Shown here: one piece after another, positions 42,988-52,457 of the stretch
Layout: every line of letters starts with the position of its first letter
Position numbering within the stretch: position 1 is the stretch's first letter
Assembly: GCA_910578845.1 (NCBI GenBank)
Contig: CAJTSL010000013.1
Location: 11,634-75,633 of the forward strand
From: an uncultured Lachnospiraceae bacterium
Lineage (GTDB): Bacteria; Bacillota; Clostridia; Lachnospirales; Lachnospiraceae
Length of the DNA stretch: 64,000 nt
Direction: 5' to 3'
Translations under genes and position numbers: made by a program
Notes under the pieces: generated by a model
The model's database searches: none
The model's input: only the letters and a program-made list of their open reading frames with translations
Told to the model about the DNA's origin: nothing

Positions 42988-45294
42988 TTATGTATAAAGC
43001 TTACGGAACTTGCCAGGCGTCACGCCTGTGCTTTTGCTAAAGAAACGGATAAAGTTCTGTGCGTTCGTATAATTAAGCCGCTCTGCAATCTCCGCCACTG
43101 TCAGTTTCGATTCTAGCAGCAGGCGCTTTGCTTCATTGATCTTATATTCTTCCACATAACCGCTAAACGACCTGCCCCGCTCCAACTTTAAGATCTTCCA
43201 TATATAAGTCTGGTGTACGCCTAACTGCTCTGCACACTCCGTAAGCGACAGATTGCCATTGTTCTCCGCGATCAGTCCCTCAATTGCCTCGAGCAGGGAT
43301 GTCGTATGGTTTTCCAGGAAATCCAAGCGGTTTTGGATAATCGGGTCAATGAATTTCCACTTGATATAGCGCCGCTCTCTGTCCGGTTCTAACACTTCTA
43401 AAAGCTCCCGGTATATCTTCTTGACGCCATCCGGGTATACCTCGTTTAAATTAACGCCCGCTTCTAACGCCGTTACCAAAATGGCATTAGTATATCGCAA
43501 TAAATAGAGAGGCAGCTCGCTCTCATGTCCCTGCGCATGTGACAGGTAATAGCAGAATGCATCCGTCACTTTATAACAAAGCTTCTTGTCCACTGCTTTT
43601 ATCCCCATCTTAATGTCATCTTCAAACTGCCGTTTGTAGGCTTCCACCCCCCCCCAGGCGGTTACGCTCGCCTGATAGAAATGGCACATTCTTTCCCCAT
43701 CATCTGAAACTGCTTTGAATGTAAGGGCATTGATGCTCTCGCGGTAAGCTTCCCTGATATGGGCATAGTTCGTATGGGTAGCGCTAACGCCCATCAGGAT
43801 CCGGTAATTGGATACCTGCCCGGTATATGTCTGCATCTCATGATAAAATTCCCGTATCCTGGATAGAAGCGCCTCTTCCTTTTCATCCCCGAAAATAGCG
43901 AAGATTGCATTCGCGTCATAGATTGGCGGCAGCCAGGCCTTGCTCTTAATCGAATCCGGCATCTGGGAAAGCAGCTCTAAGCAGACCACATCCTCATCTA
44001 CCATGCTATGCATCTCCTCATCCCCCAAGTTCAGGATCACGACTGCCGTCGCATAATATTTCCATGGGCGCAGCTTAAATCCGGCAAGATACGCCTCCCA
44101 CTCCTCGCCTTTCACCTCTCCGTGTATTAAGCGCAGTTCGAAGAGTTCTGCTAACTTGCCCTGTTGCTGATGCAAGAGCCGCTCTAAAGTCTGCTTGTCC
44201 TTCTTCAGGCTATGGATGCTCCCTGAGATATATTCCAGCTCATTCCCGATCACCGGCCTCTGCTCCTCCGTCTCCGCCACATTTTTCACCAGCATGCCTA
44301 CCGGATGGTAAATGAGGTTACTGACCAACAGGAAGAAAACGAGAGAAGAGAGAACCATCATCGCAAAGAACATGACCGGCATCCTGATCGCCGCCTGCCC
44401 TTCCTCCACATCGTAGAAAACATAATATCTCCAATCCAGGACATCCGAAACCGCAGACGCGACCCGGTAGCTTCTCCCGTTCTTTTTCATGCATTCTACG
44501 TGCCTATCCGCATTCTGGATTGTCACACAGTCTTCAACCAGTTCCGGGTCGGTAGCATAAACCAGATTGCCGGCGTTGTCTAACACGACAATGTCCTCGC
44601 AGTCCTGTAGCCACTCCCTGATCCATTTCTCCCAAGTATCCATACTGATATTCGCCACGAATACCGCGTATGTATTATAAGACGCTTCCGGCAGGCGCAT
44701 GATGAAATTCAAGCCTTTTGTTTCAATCGTGATACGGTAGTTCCTATCCACCTGGCTCTCTAACACCACGCCGTCCTCATCATACTTCCAGTAGCTTTTC
44801 TCCGCATCCTGTTTCTTCTCTTCATAAATGGACATTATCTTATTTCCGTTATATGCCTCGTCTAGCCGGAACAGCCCTTTGTTATTCAAAATCCATCCCG
44901 TCCTGAAGTTAGCAAAGGTAAAGCCGCTTACATAATCCCCGAAAATCCCTTTAGCTCCCATATTATCATAGGCTTTCTTGTAATTGCTGTAGTCGGAATA
45001 ACGTATATCATTTTCCAACATCCACTTGACAGCATCATCATCCGCCATCGACACATAATATTGCCATAGGCTGCCTAGGCGTTCATCATTCTGAGACACA
45101 ATCCGGTTAGCTGTCATTTTCGCTTCCCTGCCTGCGTTTTCCTGCCGTTCTATATGATAATCATAATAAGCATAGGCGCTAAACAGCAAAAAAAGCGCCA
45201 TAATCAGAAGGAAGATATAAAGAAATACCGTCCTTTTATATGACGTGAACAATCTTCTTCCTTTTCTTTTATCCTTTGACACTTTATTCCCCAC
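42988..45294 (-). CDS. Membrane-bound AraC-family regulator (YesS/RhgR-like)
   Basis: This 768-residue protein has a first membrane helix (about residues 22-44), an extracytoplasmic sensor (about 45-300), a second helix (about 308-330), a cytoplasmic linker and a C-terminal AraC domain (about 660-768: LTECAEQLGVHQTYIWKILK and LTVAEIAERLNYTNAQNFIR). The domain order is that of Bacillus subtilis YesS (RhgR), activator of rhamnogalacturonan genes. It likely senses extracellular oligomers, directly or through the binding protein, and activates the LplB-like operon downstream. A run of nine G (43647-43655) lies in frame within codons for TAWGGVEAYK (about residue 547) and could cause slippage. Confidence 0.87.
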   Translation of the reverse strand: MGNKVSKDKRKGRRLFTSYKRTVFLYIFLLIMALFLLFSAYAYYDYHIERQENAGREAKMTANRIVSQNDERLGSLWQYYVSMADDDAVKWMLENDIRYSDYSNYKKAYDNMGAKGIFGDYVSGFTFANFRTGWILNNKGLFRLDEAYNGNKIMSIYEEKKQDAEKSYWKYDEDGVVLESQVDRNYRITIETKGLNFIMRLPEASYNTYAVFVANISMDTWEKWIREWLQDCEDIVVLDNAGNLVYATDPELVEDCVTIQNADRHVECMKKNGRSYRVASAVSDVLDWRYYVFYDVEEGQAAIRMPVMFFAMMVLSSLVFFLLVSNLIYHPVGMLVKNVAETEEQRPVIGNELEYISGSIHSLKKDKQTLERLLHQQQGKLAELFELRLIHGEVKGEEWEAYLAGFKLRPWKYYATAVVILNLGDEEMHSMVDEDVVCLELLSQMPDSIKSKAWLPPIYDANAIFAIFGDEKEEALLSRIREFYHEMQTYTGQVSNYRILMGVSATHTNYAHIREAYRESINALTFKAVSDDGERMCHFYQASVTAWGGVEAYKRQFEDDIKMGIKAVDKKLCYKVTDAFCYYLSHAQGHESELPLYLLRYTNAILVTALEAGVNLNEVYPDGVKKIYRELLEVLEPDRERRYIKWKFIDPIIQNRLDFLENHTTSLLEAIEGLIAENNGNLSLTECAEQLGVHQTYIWKILKLERGRSFSGYVEEYKINEAKRLLLESKLTVAEIAERLNYTNAQNFIRFFSKSTGVTPGKFRKLYT
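43647..43655 (-). repeat. Run of nine G in the membrane AraC gene
   Basis: Nine C on the plus strand (nine G in the coding strand) encode part of Trp-Gly-Gly-Val in the linker before the DNA-binding domain. Gain or loss of one base would remove the helix-turn-helix. Confidence 0.9.
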
Positions 45295-45391
45295 TTAATC
45301 TTTCTCGTTGTTTTTCGTTCCCGTTCCCTATTTCCATGGAATCTTCCATTTTCAAAAGACTTTTCCGTTAAACCGCCGCGCTTCCATCCTG

Positions 45392-46084
45392 TTATTCTAC
45401 GGCATAGACCTTTAAATCTGCGTACTCTCCAATCATCGGCGCTAACTGTCTGAATCCGATTTTCCCTCCCCCAAGCATCTTGCCATAAGTAACGCCATCG
45501 TCCACGAAATGGAAAATTTCCAAACCGTTTATGTAGAATGCGACATCCGCTCCTCTATGGAGCACCGCAATCTTGTATGGCGCCTGCGCTTCCTTTGCTT
45601 CAGGAATGGGATCCGCCCCCTGCGCTACGAGATAAAACCCGTAGCTCTTTCGCAGGTTACATGTATGGAAAGCACGCTCATCCGGCTCCTTGCGCCTAAA
45701 ATATGACACATGGAACGCATCAATGTCCCCATGATGGTACTGCGGATATTCCCCCGTCCGTTTCGCTAAGCTCTCAGCAAACAGATCTTCTCCGTCCCTT
45801 CCCTTAGCCGCAAAAAACAGCATACAAAGCCCCGGCTCACGGATCGGGTAGAAATCCCACTCGATATAAACGTCTGCCGGGAACTCTTCCATGCACCAGA
45901 GCACATAATTCGCTTTCTGTCCAAGCGAAGCTTCCATCTCGTTTTCCATACGCAGGCGCCCGTTCGGGAAAGCTATTTTCGCACTGCCCTCTAAGCGGAA
46001 ATCCGCAAGAGACTCCGCGTCCGAAAGCTTATTTTCATAAATCAGTCTGCTATGGCTCTTAATGTCATCCACTGTAATCCCCAT
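45392..46084 (-). CDS. DUF1961 protein (YesU-like)
   Basis: The start is taken at the ATG at 46084 after GGAGAG; an earlier in-frame ATG is possible. The 230-residue protein contains blocks of a concanavalin-like fold: EFPADVYIEWDFYPIREPGL, HGDIDAFHVSYFRR, CNLRKSYGFYLVAQGADPIP and AFYINGLEIFHFVDDG. It matches the DUF1961/YesU family found in rhamnogalacturonan loci, whose activity is not established. No signal peptide. It lies between the MCP and the regulator genes. Confidence 0.8.
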   Translation of the reverse strand: MGITVDDIKSHSRLIYENKLSDAESLADFRLEGSAKIAFPNGRLRMENEMEASLGQKANYVLWCMEEFPADVYIEWDFYPIREPGLCMLFFAAKGRDGEDLFAESLAKRTGEYPQYHHGDIDAFHVSYFRRKEPDERAFHTCNLRKSYGFYLVAQGADPIPEAKEAQAPYKIAVLHRGADVAFYINGLEIFHFVDDGVTYGKMLGGGKIGFRQLAPMIGEYADLKVYAVE

Positions 46085-46153
46085 CACTTTTCTCTCCATT
46101 TTGCTATGATAATAACCCGAAATCACCTAGTAGAAGCTTCCCTATTATCTTAG

Positions 46154-48121
46154 TTATCTGCGCAGTGAAAACCCGCTGACAAGATCCTGCAATACGGATG
46201 CCTGCTCTGATAGCTCCTCGCTAGAAGCTGCGCTCTCTTCTGACGATGCCGTATTTGACTGCACGACATCGGAAATCTGGCTGATGGATTCCGTTACTTG
46301 CGCGATGGCGCTTGTCTGTCTTTCTATCGCGCCGGATACAATGCTCATCTGCTCGCCGATCTGCCCGGATTGCTCCACAATATTAATGACAGATTCCGTC
46401 ACCTTTGCCACGACCTCGCTTCCGCTATTGACTGCTTCGGTCGAATCTTTGATCAATTCCATGGTCGCCTTCGTCGCTTCGTCAGACTTCTGCGCCAGCT
46501 CCCGTACTTCTTCAGCCACCACTGCAAATCCTTTGCCCGCCGCTCCGGCGCGCGCTGCCTCCACAGAAGCATTTAGCGCGAGGATATTCGTCTGTAGCGC
46601 AATATCCTCAATCGTATCAATGATATGACTGATTTTACTGGTAGATGCCATGATCAGATTCATCGCCTGGTTAAGGCTTTCAATATATTTACCGCTCTCC
46701 TGTAGCTCATTACCGGCATAGTCAATCGCCGCCTTTGCTTCCATGACAAGCCCCGCCGTTTTTTGCGCGTCGCGCTCCATATCCGACATCGTAACGGTAA
46801 GCTGCTCTACGGCGCTTGCCTGCTCCATAGCGCCCTGGGAAAGCATGGAACTGCTCGCTGCCATCTGTTGCGCATTCCCGGATACATGATCGGCAGCTTC
46901 CACAATGCCGCCTAACGCGCCATTAAGCTTCTCGCCGATAATCTGTAGATAATGCTGCATATCACTAAAGTCCCCAGGATATACCGCGCCGGAAGCTTCT
47001 TTGGTCAGATCACCCTCCGCAATCGCACCAAGTACGGTGCCAACTTCGTCTACAACTGCCTTAAAGTTCTTTATCAGAAGCGCAATGGACTCTGAGAGGA
47101 TATGTACCTCGTCCTTGCCTCTTACTTCCGGTATAGGACTCTTCAAGTCTCCCTCCGTAAGCGCGCGCAGACGCTCTGTACATTTGACAATCGGCATTGC
47201 GATCGAACGGCTAAGCACAATCGAGATCAAAATAACGACAATGCAAAGCACGACTGCGACAGCAACCTGCCTGTTATTCCCGACATAAGCGGAATGCATG
47301 AACTCATCCTCGTCCATTGTCACCGCAACGCTCCATCCATTCGTCCCCGGAATAGGCATATATCCCTGGATATTATGGGAATTGTCTTCTTCATAGGAGT
47401 AAAAAGCAATGCCGCTCTCCCCGGCTACCATTTTCTTCTCCACCTCTGCAAGGATCTGCAAATCTTTCTCCCCCGGGTTCGCCGCTGCTTCCTCTATGAT
47501 GTTTTCCTGCTCTATTACAGCCTGTTGGTTACCACAGGCAATCGTTACGCCGTTCTCGTCCAGAATATAAGATTCCCCTTCTTCTCCGATCTGGATTTCT
47601 TCCACAATAGATTGTAAAATATAAGTGTCGCACTGGAAATAAAGAATGCCATGAATGCGATCCCCTTCTTTAATAGGGGCGGAAATCATCAAGAACATGT
47701 CGTCTCCGACAACATACGGGGAAGACATATAGTGTTCTCCATTCATAGCCGCCTGGAAAAAAGGCTGCTCAGAAACATCCACTTCATGGACCGCATCATA
47801 TCCTTGCGCATCCGCCATGCCTCCGAAACGCATATAGTATTCTTCCACTTTGGTCTCTATGAACTCCTGTTTTTGTTCCAGAGATGTCTGGGCATCATAA
47901 AGAGTCGGATTAGACGCTATCTCCGCTATGGTGAGCGTATACGTCGATATCATATTCTGTGCCGCCGATGCCGCCAGCTTTGTCGTCTCCATCAGCGTCT
48001 TCTCGATCGCCGTAATGGTAGAGCTGCGGGTAATCGCCACGCTCTGCGCACTATTGACAATAGATACGCCCAATGTCGCTACTATGACCAATAACATAAT
48101 CTTTGTTTGAATCTTCTTCAT
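46154..48121 (-). CDS. Methyl-accepting chemotaxis protein
   Basis: This 655-residue protein has a membrane helix (about residues 7-28), a dCache-like sensor (about 35-275), a second helix (about 283-303), HAMP segments (about 305-410) and a signalling domain (about 420-655). The conserved hairpin tip contains ALNASVEAARAGAAGKGFAV and VAEEVRELAQKSDEA. It directs chemotaxis through CheA/CheW. It is encoded directly upstream of the pectin genes in the same direction, 70 bp before DUF1961, so it may sense pectin fragments. Ligand inferred from context. Confidence 0.87.
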   Translation of the reverse strand: MKKIQTKIMLLVIVATLGVSIVNSAQSVAITRSSTITAIEKTLMETTKLAASAAQNMISTYTLTIAEIASNPTLYDAQTSLEQKQEFIETKVEEYYMRFGGMADAQGYDAVHEVDVSEQPFFQAAMNGEHYMSSPYVVGDDMFLMISAPIKEGDRIHGILYFQCDTYILQSIVEEIQIGEEGESYILDENGVTIACGNQQAVIEQENIIEEAAANPGEKDLQILAEVEKKMVAGESGIAFYSYEEDNSHNIQGYMPIPGTNGWSVAVTMDEDEFMHSAYVGNNRQVAVAVVLCIVVILISIVLSRSIAMPIVKCTERLRALTEGDLKSPIPEVRGKDEVHILSESIALLIKNFKAVVDEVGTVLGAIAEGDLTKEASGAVYPGDFSDMQHYLQIIGEKLNGALGGIVEAADHVSGNAQQMAASSSMLSQGAMEQASAVEQLTVTMSDMERDAQKTAGLVMEAKAAIDYAGNELQESGKYIESLNQAMNLIMASTSKISHIIDTIEDIALQTNILALNASVEAARAGAAGKGFAVVAEEVRELAQKSDEATKATMELIKDSTEAVNSGSEVVAKVTESVINIVEQSGQIGEQMSIVSGAIERQTSAIAQVTESISQISDVVQSNTASSEESAASSEELSEQASVLQDLVSGFSLRR

Positions 48122-48306
48122 TTTCCTCTTTCCAGTCCATATGCGGACTAGAATCCTCGCCTCCTCCTATATAGTTTCCGCCATCTCGTGACCTTCTTAT
48201 TTTACACATCCTTTGGCATAATTTCAAGACCTGTTCCATGATAGGGCAAAGAATATGACCAGTTTAGTCATGCGCCTATGCTACATCGGGAATACCAAGC
48301 CAAAAC

Positions 48307-48630
48307 TCATACCGCCCTCCCACGCTTACGCACGATGATTTCAATCTCATCATCCGCGACCATATACATATCCTGCGCTTCATATTCTGTCACGTAAGGA
48401 CTGCTTTGCAAAAAGCCATCACAAGGCATCTCTCCCTCTTCTTTTAACACAATCGCAATGCAATCGGGAACCTTAGCCACATCCATGTAAAAATCCAACG
48501 CCCCGGTTATCGTTACCATATTATTGACGCTTGCCGCAAGAAATGTAGCCGCCAGGATGATGAACAGGAGCAGGATGATATTCATTGTCCGTTTTCTTCT
48601 CAAATCTTTCCGTAATATACGAAGTAACAT
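48307..48630 (-). pseudogene. N-terminal fragment of an FtsX-like ABC permease
   Basis: The 107-residue frame has a good AGGAGG and begins MLLRILRKDLRRKRTMNIIL with one membrane helix (about residues 17-38) and ASVNNMVTITGALDFYMDVA. This matches the start of large FtsX/MacB-type permeases of several hundred residues, then stops at RKRGRAV. The remaining membrane helices are missing and no continuation was found downstream, so it is taken as a truncated remnant. A functional short protein cannot be excluded. Confidence 0.6.
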
Positions 48631-48730
48631 TGCTACCTCCTTCTAACATTTGATAGGCATATTATACAGTAGAAATTATTAAAAAGTCCTTAAATATCGG
48701 CAAAATATAAAGACAAAATCACAAAAAACA

Positions 48731-48768
48731 GCACCCGCTCTATGCCATCTTCCTGACAAAGCGAGTGC
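48731..48768 (-). terminator. Intrinsic terminator of the three-gene ABC exporter operon
   Basis: GCACCCGCT (48731-48739) pairs with AGCGAGTGC (48760-48768) with one mismatch, and on the minus strand is followed by TGTTTTTTG. It lies about 50 bp after the last ABC gene. Confidence 0.7.
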
Positions 48769-48818
48769 CATCATTTATTGATTCTCTCTTCTACCATTCT
48801 TCCGTTCTCTCATAACCA

Positions 48819-50666
48819 CTACATCTGCAACTGCCTGAGCCGATAAAATGCGCCCTTCTTCTCCATCAGCTCCTCATATGTCCCGTACTCAATCAATCCG
48901 CCTTTGCCAATGACGGCAATATGATCCGCATTCTTAATCGTAGAAAGCCTATGTGCCACGATCAGTGTCGTCCGGTCCTTTACCAGATGCTCCGTCGCTA
49001 CCTGTATCTTCTCTTCCGAAATACTGTCAAGCGCCGATGTCGCTTCATCCAGAATCAGTATTTTCGGATCCCTGATAAACGCTCTGGCTATGGAAATCCG
49101 CTGCCTCTGGCCACCTGATAAGTTACTGCCATGCTCCAAAACCATGGTATCCACACCGTCCGGCATCTGCTCAATGACTTCTTCTAAGTTCGCGGCGCGG
49201 ATGACTTCCCTAAGCCTCTCGTCTGAAATGCCTTCCTTCCCATAAGTGATGTTTTCCCGTATGGTGCCGGAAAACAGGATGGGCGTCTGCGGTACGACCG
49301 CAATCTGGGAACGATAATTTTTCAAATGAATGCTCTCCATGTCATAGCCATCAATGCAGACTCTACCCTGCGTCGCATGGAGGAATCCGATGACAATATT
49401 GAGGATTGTCGTCTTACCGGCGCCTGATTCCCCCACGAAAGCGACTGTTTCTCCTTCATTGATTTTCAAGTTCAGATTGGAAAATACGGGATCCTCACTG
49501 TTCTTATATTGAAAACCGGTATTCTCGAAAGTAATTTCTCCCCGCACGCCGGAGAGTTTCTTCTTATTATGATAGTCCTCCACGTCATGGCAGAGCAGCA
49601 CGTCCCCGATCGAATCCACGGATTCTAACCCTTTGGCAATCGTCGGCAGAAGCGTGATGATATTCGATACCTGCGCGACGATCGTAGCAAAATACGTCTG
49701 GTACATCACGACTTCACCGACACTGATTTTCCCTTTGCTTGCCAGATAGCCAGTGAATCCAAGGCAAAGCACCTGAAAGATCTGGAACGATGCCCAACTG
49801 ATAGAGGAAAAGTATGACTGCACCATATCCAGGCGCAGCCCGGATTTGGCTACATGCTGCAAATGATGATCCATCTTACCGATTTCTTTCTCTTCTAGCG
49901 CATGCGCTCTTGTGACCGGAATCATCTCTATCATTTCCATCACATGGACGGAAGCCTCCTCCATGTCTTTCCGAAATGCCCTGTTATAGCTTTTGATGCG
50001 GCTGCGGAAGGTTACCATAATGCAGACCGCCACCGGTATCGTCGCCAGGAAGAAGAGGAATACCGTAACGCTTTTGGTGACCACAACGGCGAAAGATACC
50101 GTAACGTTCATGATAATGCTTAATACCGTAATGAAAATCTGTGACGAAAGCGTCTCAATCTGTTCCACGTCCCTCATAATCTTAGACTGTAGCCTGCCAG
50201 ACTGCATCTCATTATGATACGTAATGGACAACTGCTGTAATTTACGAACAAGCGAGCTTCGAAGGTCACGTTCTACATTACGGATTGATCTGGCATAGAA
50301 TAAAGTATGGAAATAATTGGTCAATACATTCTGGGCAATCATCACCATCATGATCATGACTTGGAACATGATTTTCTGTCCTGCATTCTCATCCATATTC
50401 GTTGCAATGTTGACAATATTCGCCGTGACAATCGGCAATACCCATACCGGGGAATGTTTCACTGCAAAAAGCACAACGGATAAGAACAATTCCAGATAAT
50501 GCCCTTTATAAATCCCGATCAAGGTCTTCAAGGAATGGTTCTGGTTACGCTTGAATGTCTCTAATACTTTCCGCTCCGTCTCATCTAAATCCGCTTCCTG
50601 CTGTAACCGATACTGATACTTCTCTTTATCAATTTCTTTCCGGTACCATTCTCTTATTCTTCCCAT
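48819..50666 (-). CDS. ABC exporter half-transporter, canonical sites (third gene of operon)
   Basis: This 615-residue protein has six membrane helices (about residues 55-355) and a complete ATPase domain: Walker A GESGAGKTT, signature SNLSGGQRQRIS, Walker B ILILDEATSALD with catalytic Glu, and switch His in IVAHRLS. All key residues are present, so it can work as a homodimer. It is the last of three exporter genes, 15 bp after its neighbour. The substrate is unknown. Confidence 0.87.
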   Translation of the reverse strand: MGRIREWYRKEIDKEKYQYRLQQEADLDETERKVLETFKRNQNHSLKTLIGIYKGHYLELFLSVVLFAVKHSPVWVLPIVTANIVNIATNMDENAGQKIMFQVMIMMVMIAQNVLTNYFHTLFYARSIRNVERDLRSSLVRKLQQLSITYHNEMQSGRLQSKIMRDVEQIETLSSQIFITVLSIIMNVTVSFAVVVTKSVTVFLFFLATIPVAVCIMVTFRSRIKSYNRAFRKDMEEASVHVMEMIEMIPVTRAHALEEKEIGKMDHHLQHVAKSGLRLDMVQSYFSSISWASFQIFQVLCLGFTGYLASKGKISVGEVVMYQTYFATIVAQVSNIITLLPTIAKGLESVDSIGDVLLCHDVEDYHNKKKLSGVRGEITFENTGFQYKNSEDPVFSNLNLKINEGETVAFVGESGAGKTTILNIVIGFLHATQGRVCIDGYDMESIHLKNYRSQIAVVPQTPILFSGTIRENITYGKEGISDERLREVIRAANLEEVIEQMPDGVDTMVLEHGSNLSGGQRQRISIARAFIRDPKILILDEATSALDSISEEKIQVATEHLVKDRTTLIVAHRLSTIKNADHIAVIGKGGLIEYGTYEELMEKKGAFYRLRQLQM

Positions 50667-50681
50667 GATTATTCTCCATTC

Positions 50682-52454
50682 TTATGCGGAAAACTGCGCC
50701 ATGTAAAGCTGGTAATACGCACCCTTTTTCTGCAATAATTCCTGGGCATTCCCTTCTTCTACGATACGTCCGTCGTCTATCACGAAAATACGGTCGGCAC
50801 GCTGGATCGTAGAAAGCCTGTGCGCAATGACGAAGGAAGTCCTGCCCTGCAATAAATGCTCAATCCCACTCTGGACGAGCAGCTCCGTTTTCGTATCAAT
50901 ACTAGACGTCGCTTCATCCAATACCAAAATCTTTGGCATAGATACCATCGTCCTGGCAAAAGCCAGAAGCTGCTTTTGTCCGATGGATAAGCCACCGCCC
51001 CGCTCGGAAAGCTCGGTATCATAGCCTTTATCCAGTTTCATAATGAAATCATGTGCATTGACTGCCTTAGCCGCAGCTACGATTTCCTCATCGGTCGCAT
51101 CCAGTTTCCCGTAGCGGATGTTCTCTTTGACAGTTCCCGAGAATAAAAAGTTATCCTGCGTCATAATCCCCATCTGCCTGCGCAAGCTCTCAATGGAAAC
51201 TTTCTTCACATCTTTGCCATCAATCCGCACAATCCCCTGCTGCACGTCATAGAAACGGCTGATCAGGTTGACTATCGTGGATTTGCCCGCTCCGGTCGGC
51301 CCGACTAACGCTATCGTCTCGCCCGGCTTAATCGTAAAGCTTACGTCATTTAATACTTTCACATGCTCATCATAAGAAAACGTCACATGTTCAAACCTAA
51401 CCTCGCCCCGAATATCCGGCATTTCTTCCACGCCTTCGCCATCCGCGATTGCCGGCGGCGTATCTAAGATTTCAAAGATCCGCTCCGCTCCCGCGATATT
51501 CGTCACCAACTGGTTATAGAAATTGCTGATGTTCTGGATTGGGTGCCAGAACATATTCAGATAACTGCTAAAAGCGATAAACGTACCAAGCGTGACCTTA
51601 TCCACGCCCAGTATTACAATTCCGGTGAAATACAACAGAATACATCCAAGCCCCCAGGAAAAATCAATGACGGAGCCAAACGCATCACTAATCTTCACGG
51701 CATCCAGAAAGGCGCCTCTATGTTCTCCCACCAGATGGTCAAACGTCCCTCTTGTCTCTTCCTGTGCATGGAAGCTCTGGATAATCCGGATTCCAGCCAT
51801 ATCTTCATGAACGAAAGCGTTTAAGTTCGCCGACTTCTTACGGAAAGTCTGCCAGCGCGGATGCGCCTTTAACTCGATCCAGACCATCGCCACCGCCATA
51901 AAAGGAATCGTCAGCATGGATGCAAGCGCCAGCTTCGGGTTTTTATAAATCATAATCACCACTACCGCAATGACGGTAAAGCCATCCGGGATTAAGGTAG
52001 TAACACAATTAGAAAGTACGTCTTTTAAGGAATTGATATCGCCTATGATCCTCGAAAGAATCTTTCCTGTCGGCCTGCTGTCGAAAAATGCAAAGTCCAG
52101 TTTCTGGATATGCGTATACAATTCCTGCCTGATTGTCAGCAAGATATTATTGCAAACCTTCGCCATAATGTACATACGTAATTTTATCATCAAAACAAGC
52201 AATAAATTCAATGCCAGCGCCGTAAGAAGCAGACGGTAGAGCCCTCTCGTATCGCCAATGGCAATATGCTCGTCAATCGCCGCTTCCATGATCAATGGGT
52301 TAATCAGGCTGATGACAACGCCATAGCCCATCATCAGAAGCACCAGCACAATCTGCCACTTATAAGCAAACAGATAAGAAAAGAGCCGCTTTAATGTCTG
52401 TATCTTACTGCGCTCAATGCTTGTTTCATCATCCTTATAGGAATTGACTGCCAT
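50682..52454 (-). CDS. Heterodimeric multidrug ABC exporter, subunit with canonical catalytic Glu (BmrD-like role)
   Basis: This 590-residue half-transporter has six membrane helices and an ATPase domain with Walker A GPTGAGKST, an altered signature GGLSIGQKQL, Walker B ILVLDEATSSID and switch His in VIAHRLS. It begins 3 bp after the partner's stop codon, with AAAGGAGG. Together with the upstream gene, which lacks the catalytic Glu, it should form an asymmetric exporter. The operon is preceded by a leader-peptide attenuator. Confidence 0.87.
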   Translation of the reverse strand: MAVNSYKDDETSIERSKIQTLKRLFSYLFAYKWQIVLVLLMMGYGVVISLINPLIMEAAIDEHIAIGDTRGLYRLLLTALALNLLLVLMIKLRMYIMAKVCNNILLTIRQELYTHIQKLDFAFFDSRPTGKILSRIIGDINSLKDVLSNCVTTLIPDGFTVIAVVVIMIYKNPKLALASMLTIPFMAVAMVWIELKAHPRWQTFRKKSANLNAFVHEDMAGIRIIQSFHAQEETRGTFDHLVGEHRGAFLDAVKISDAFGSVIDFSWGLGCILLYFTGIVILGVDKVTLGTFIAFSSYLNMFWHPIQNISNFYNQLVTNIAGAERIFEILDTPPAIADGEGVEEMPDIRGEVRFEHVTFSYDEHVKVLNDVSFTIKPGETIALVGPTGAGKSTIVNLISRFYDVQQGIVRIDGKDVKKVSIESLRRQMGIMTQDNFLFSGTVKENIRYGKLDATDEEIVAAAKAVNAHDFIMKLDKGYDTELSERGGGLSIGQKQLLAFARTMVSMPKILVLDEATSSIDTKTELLVQSGIEHLLQGRTSFVIAHRLSTIQRADRIFVIDDGRIVEEGNAQELLQKKGAYYQLYMAQFSA

Positions 52455-52457
52455 AGT

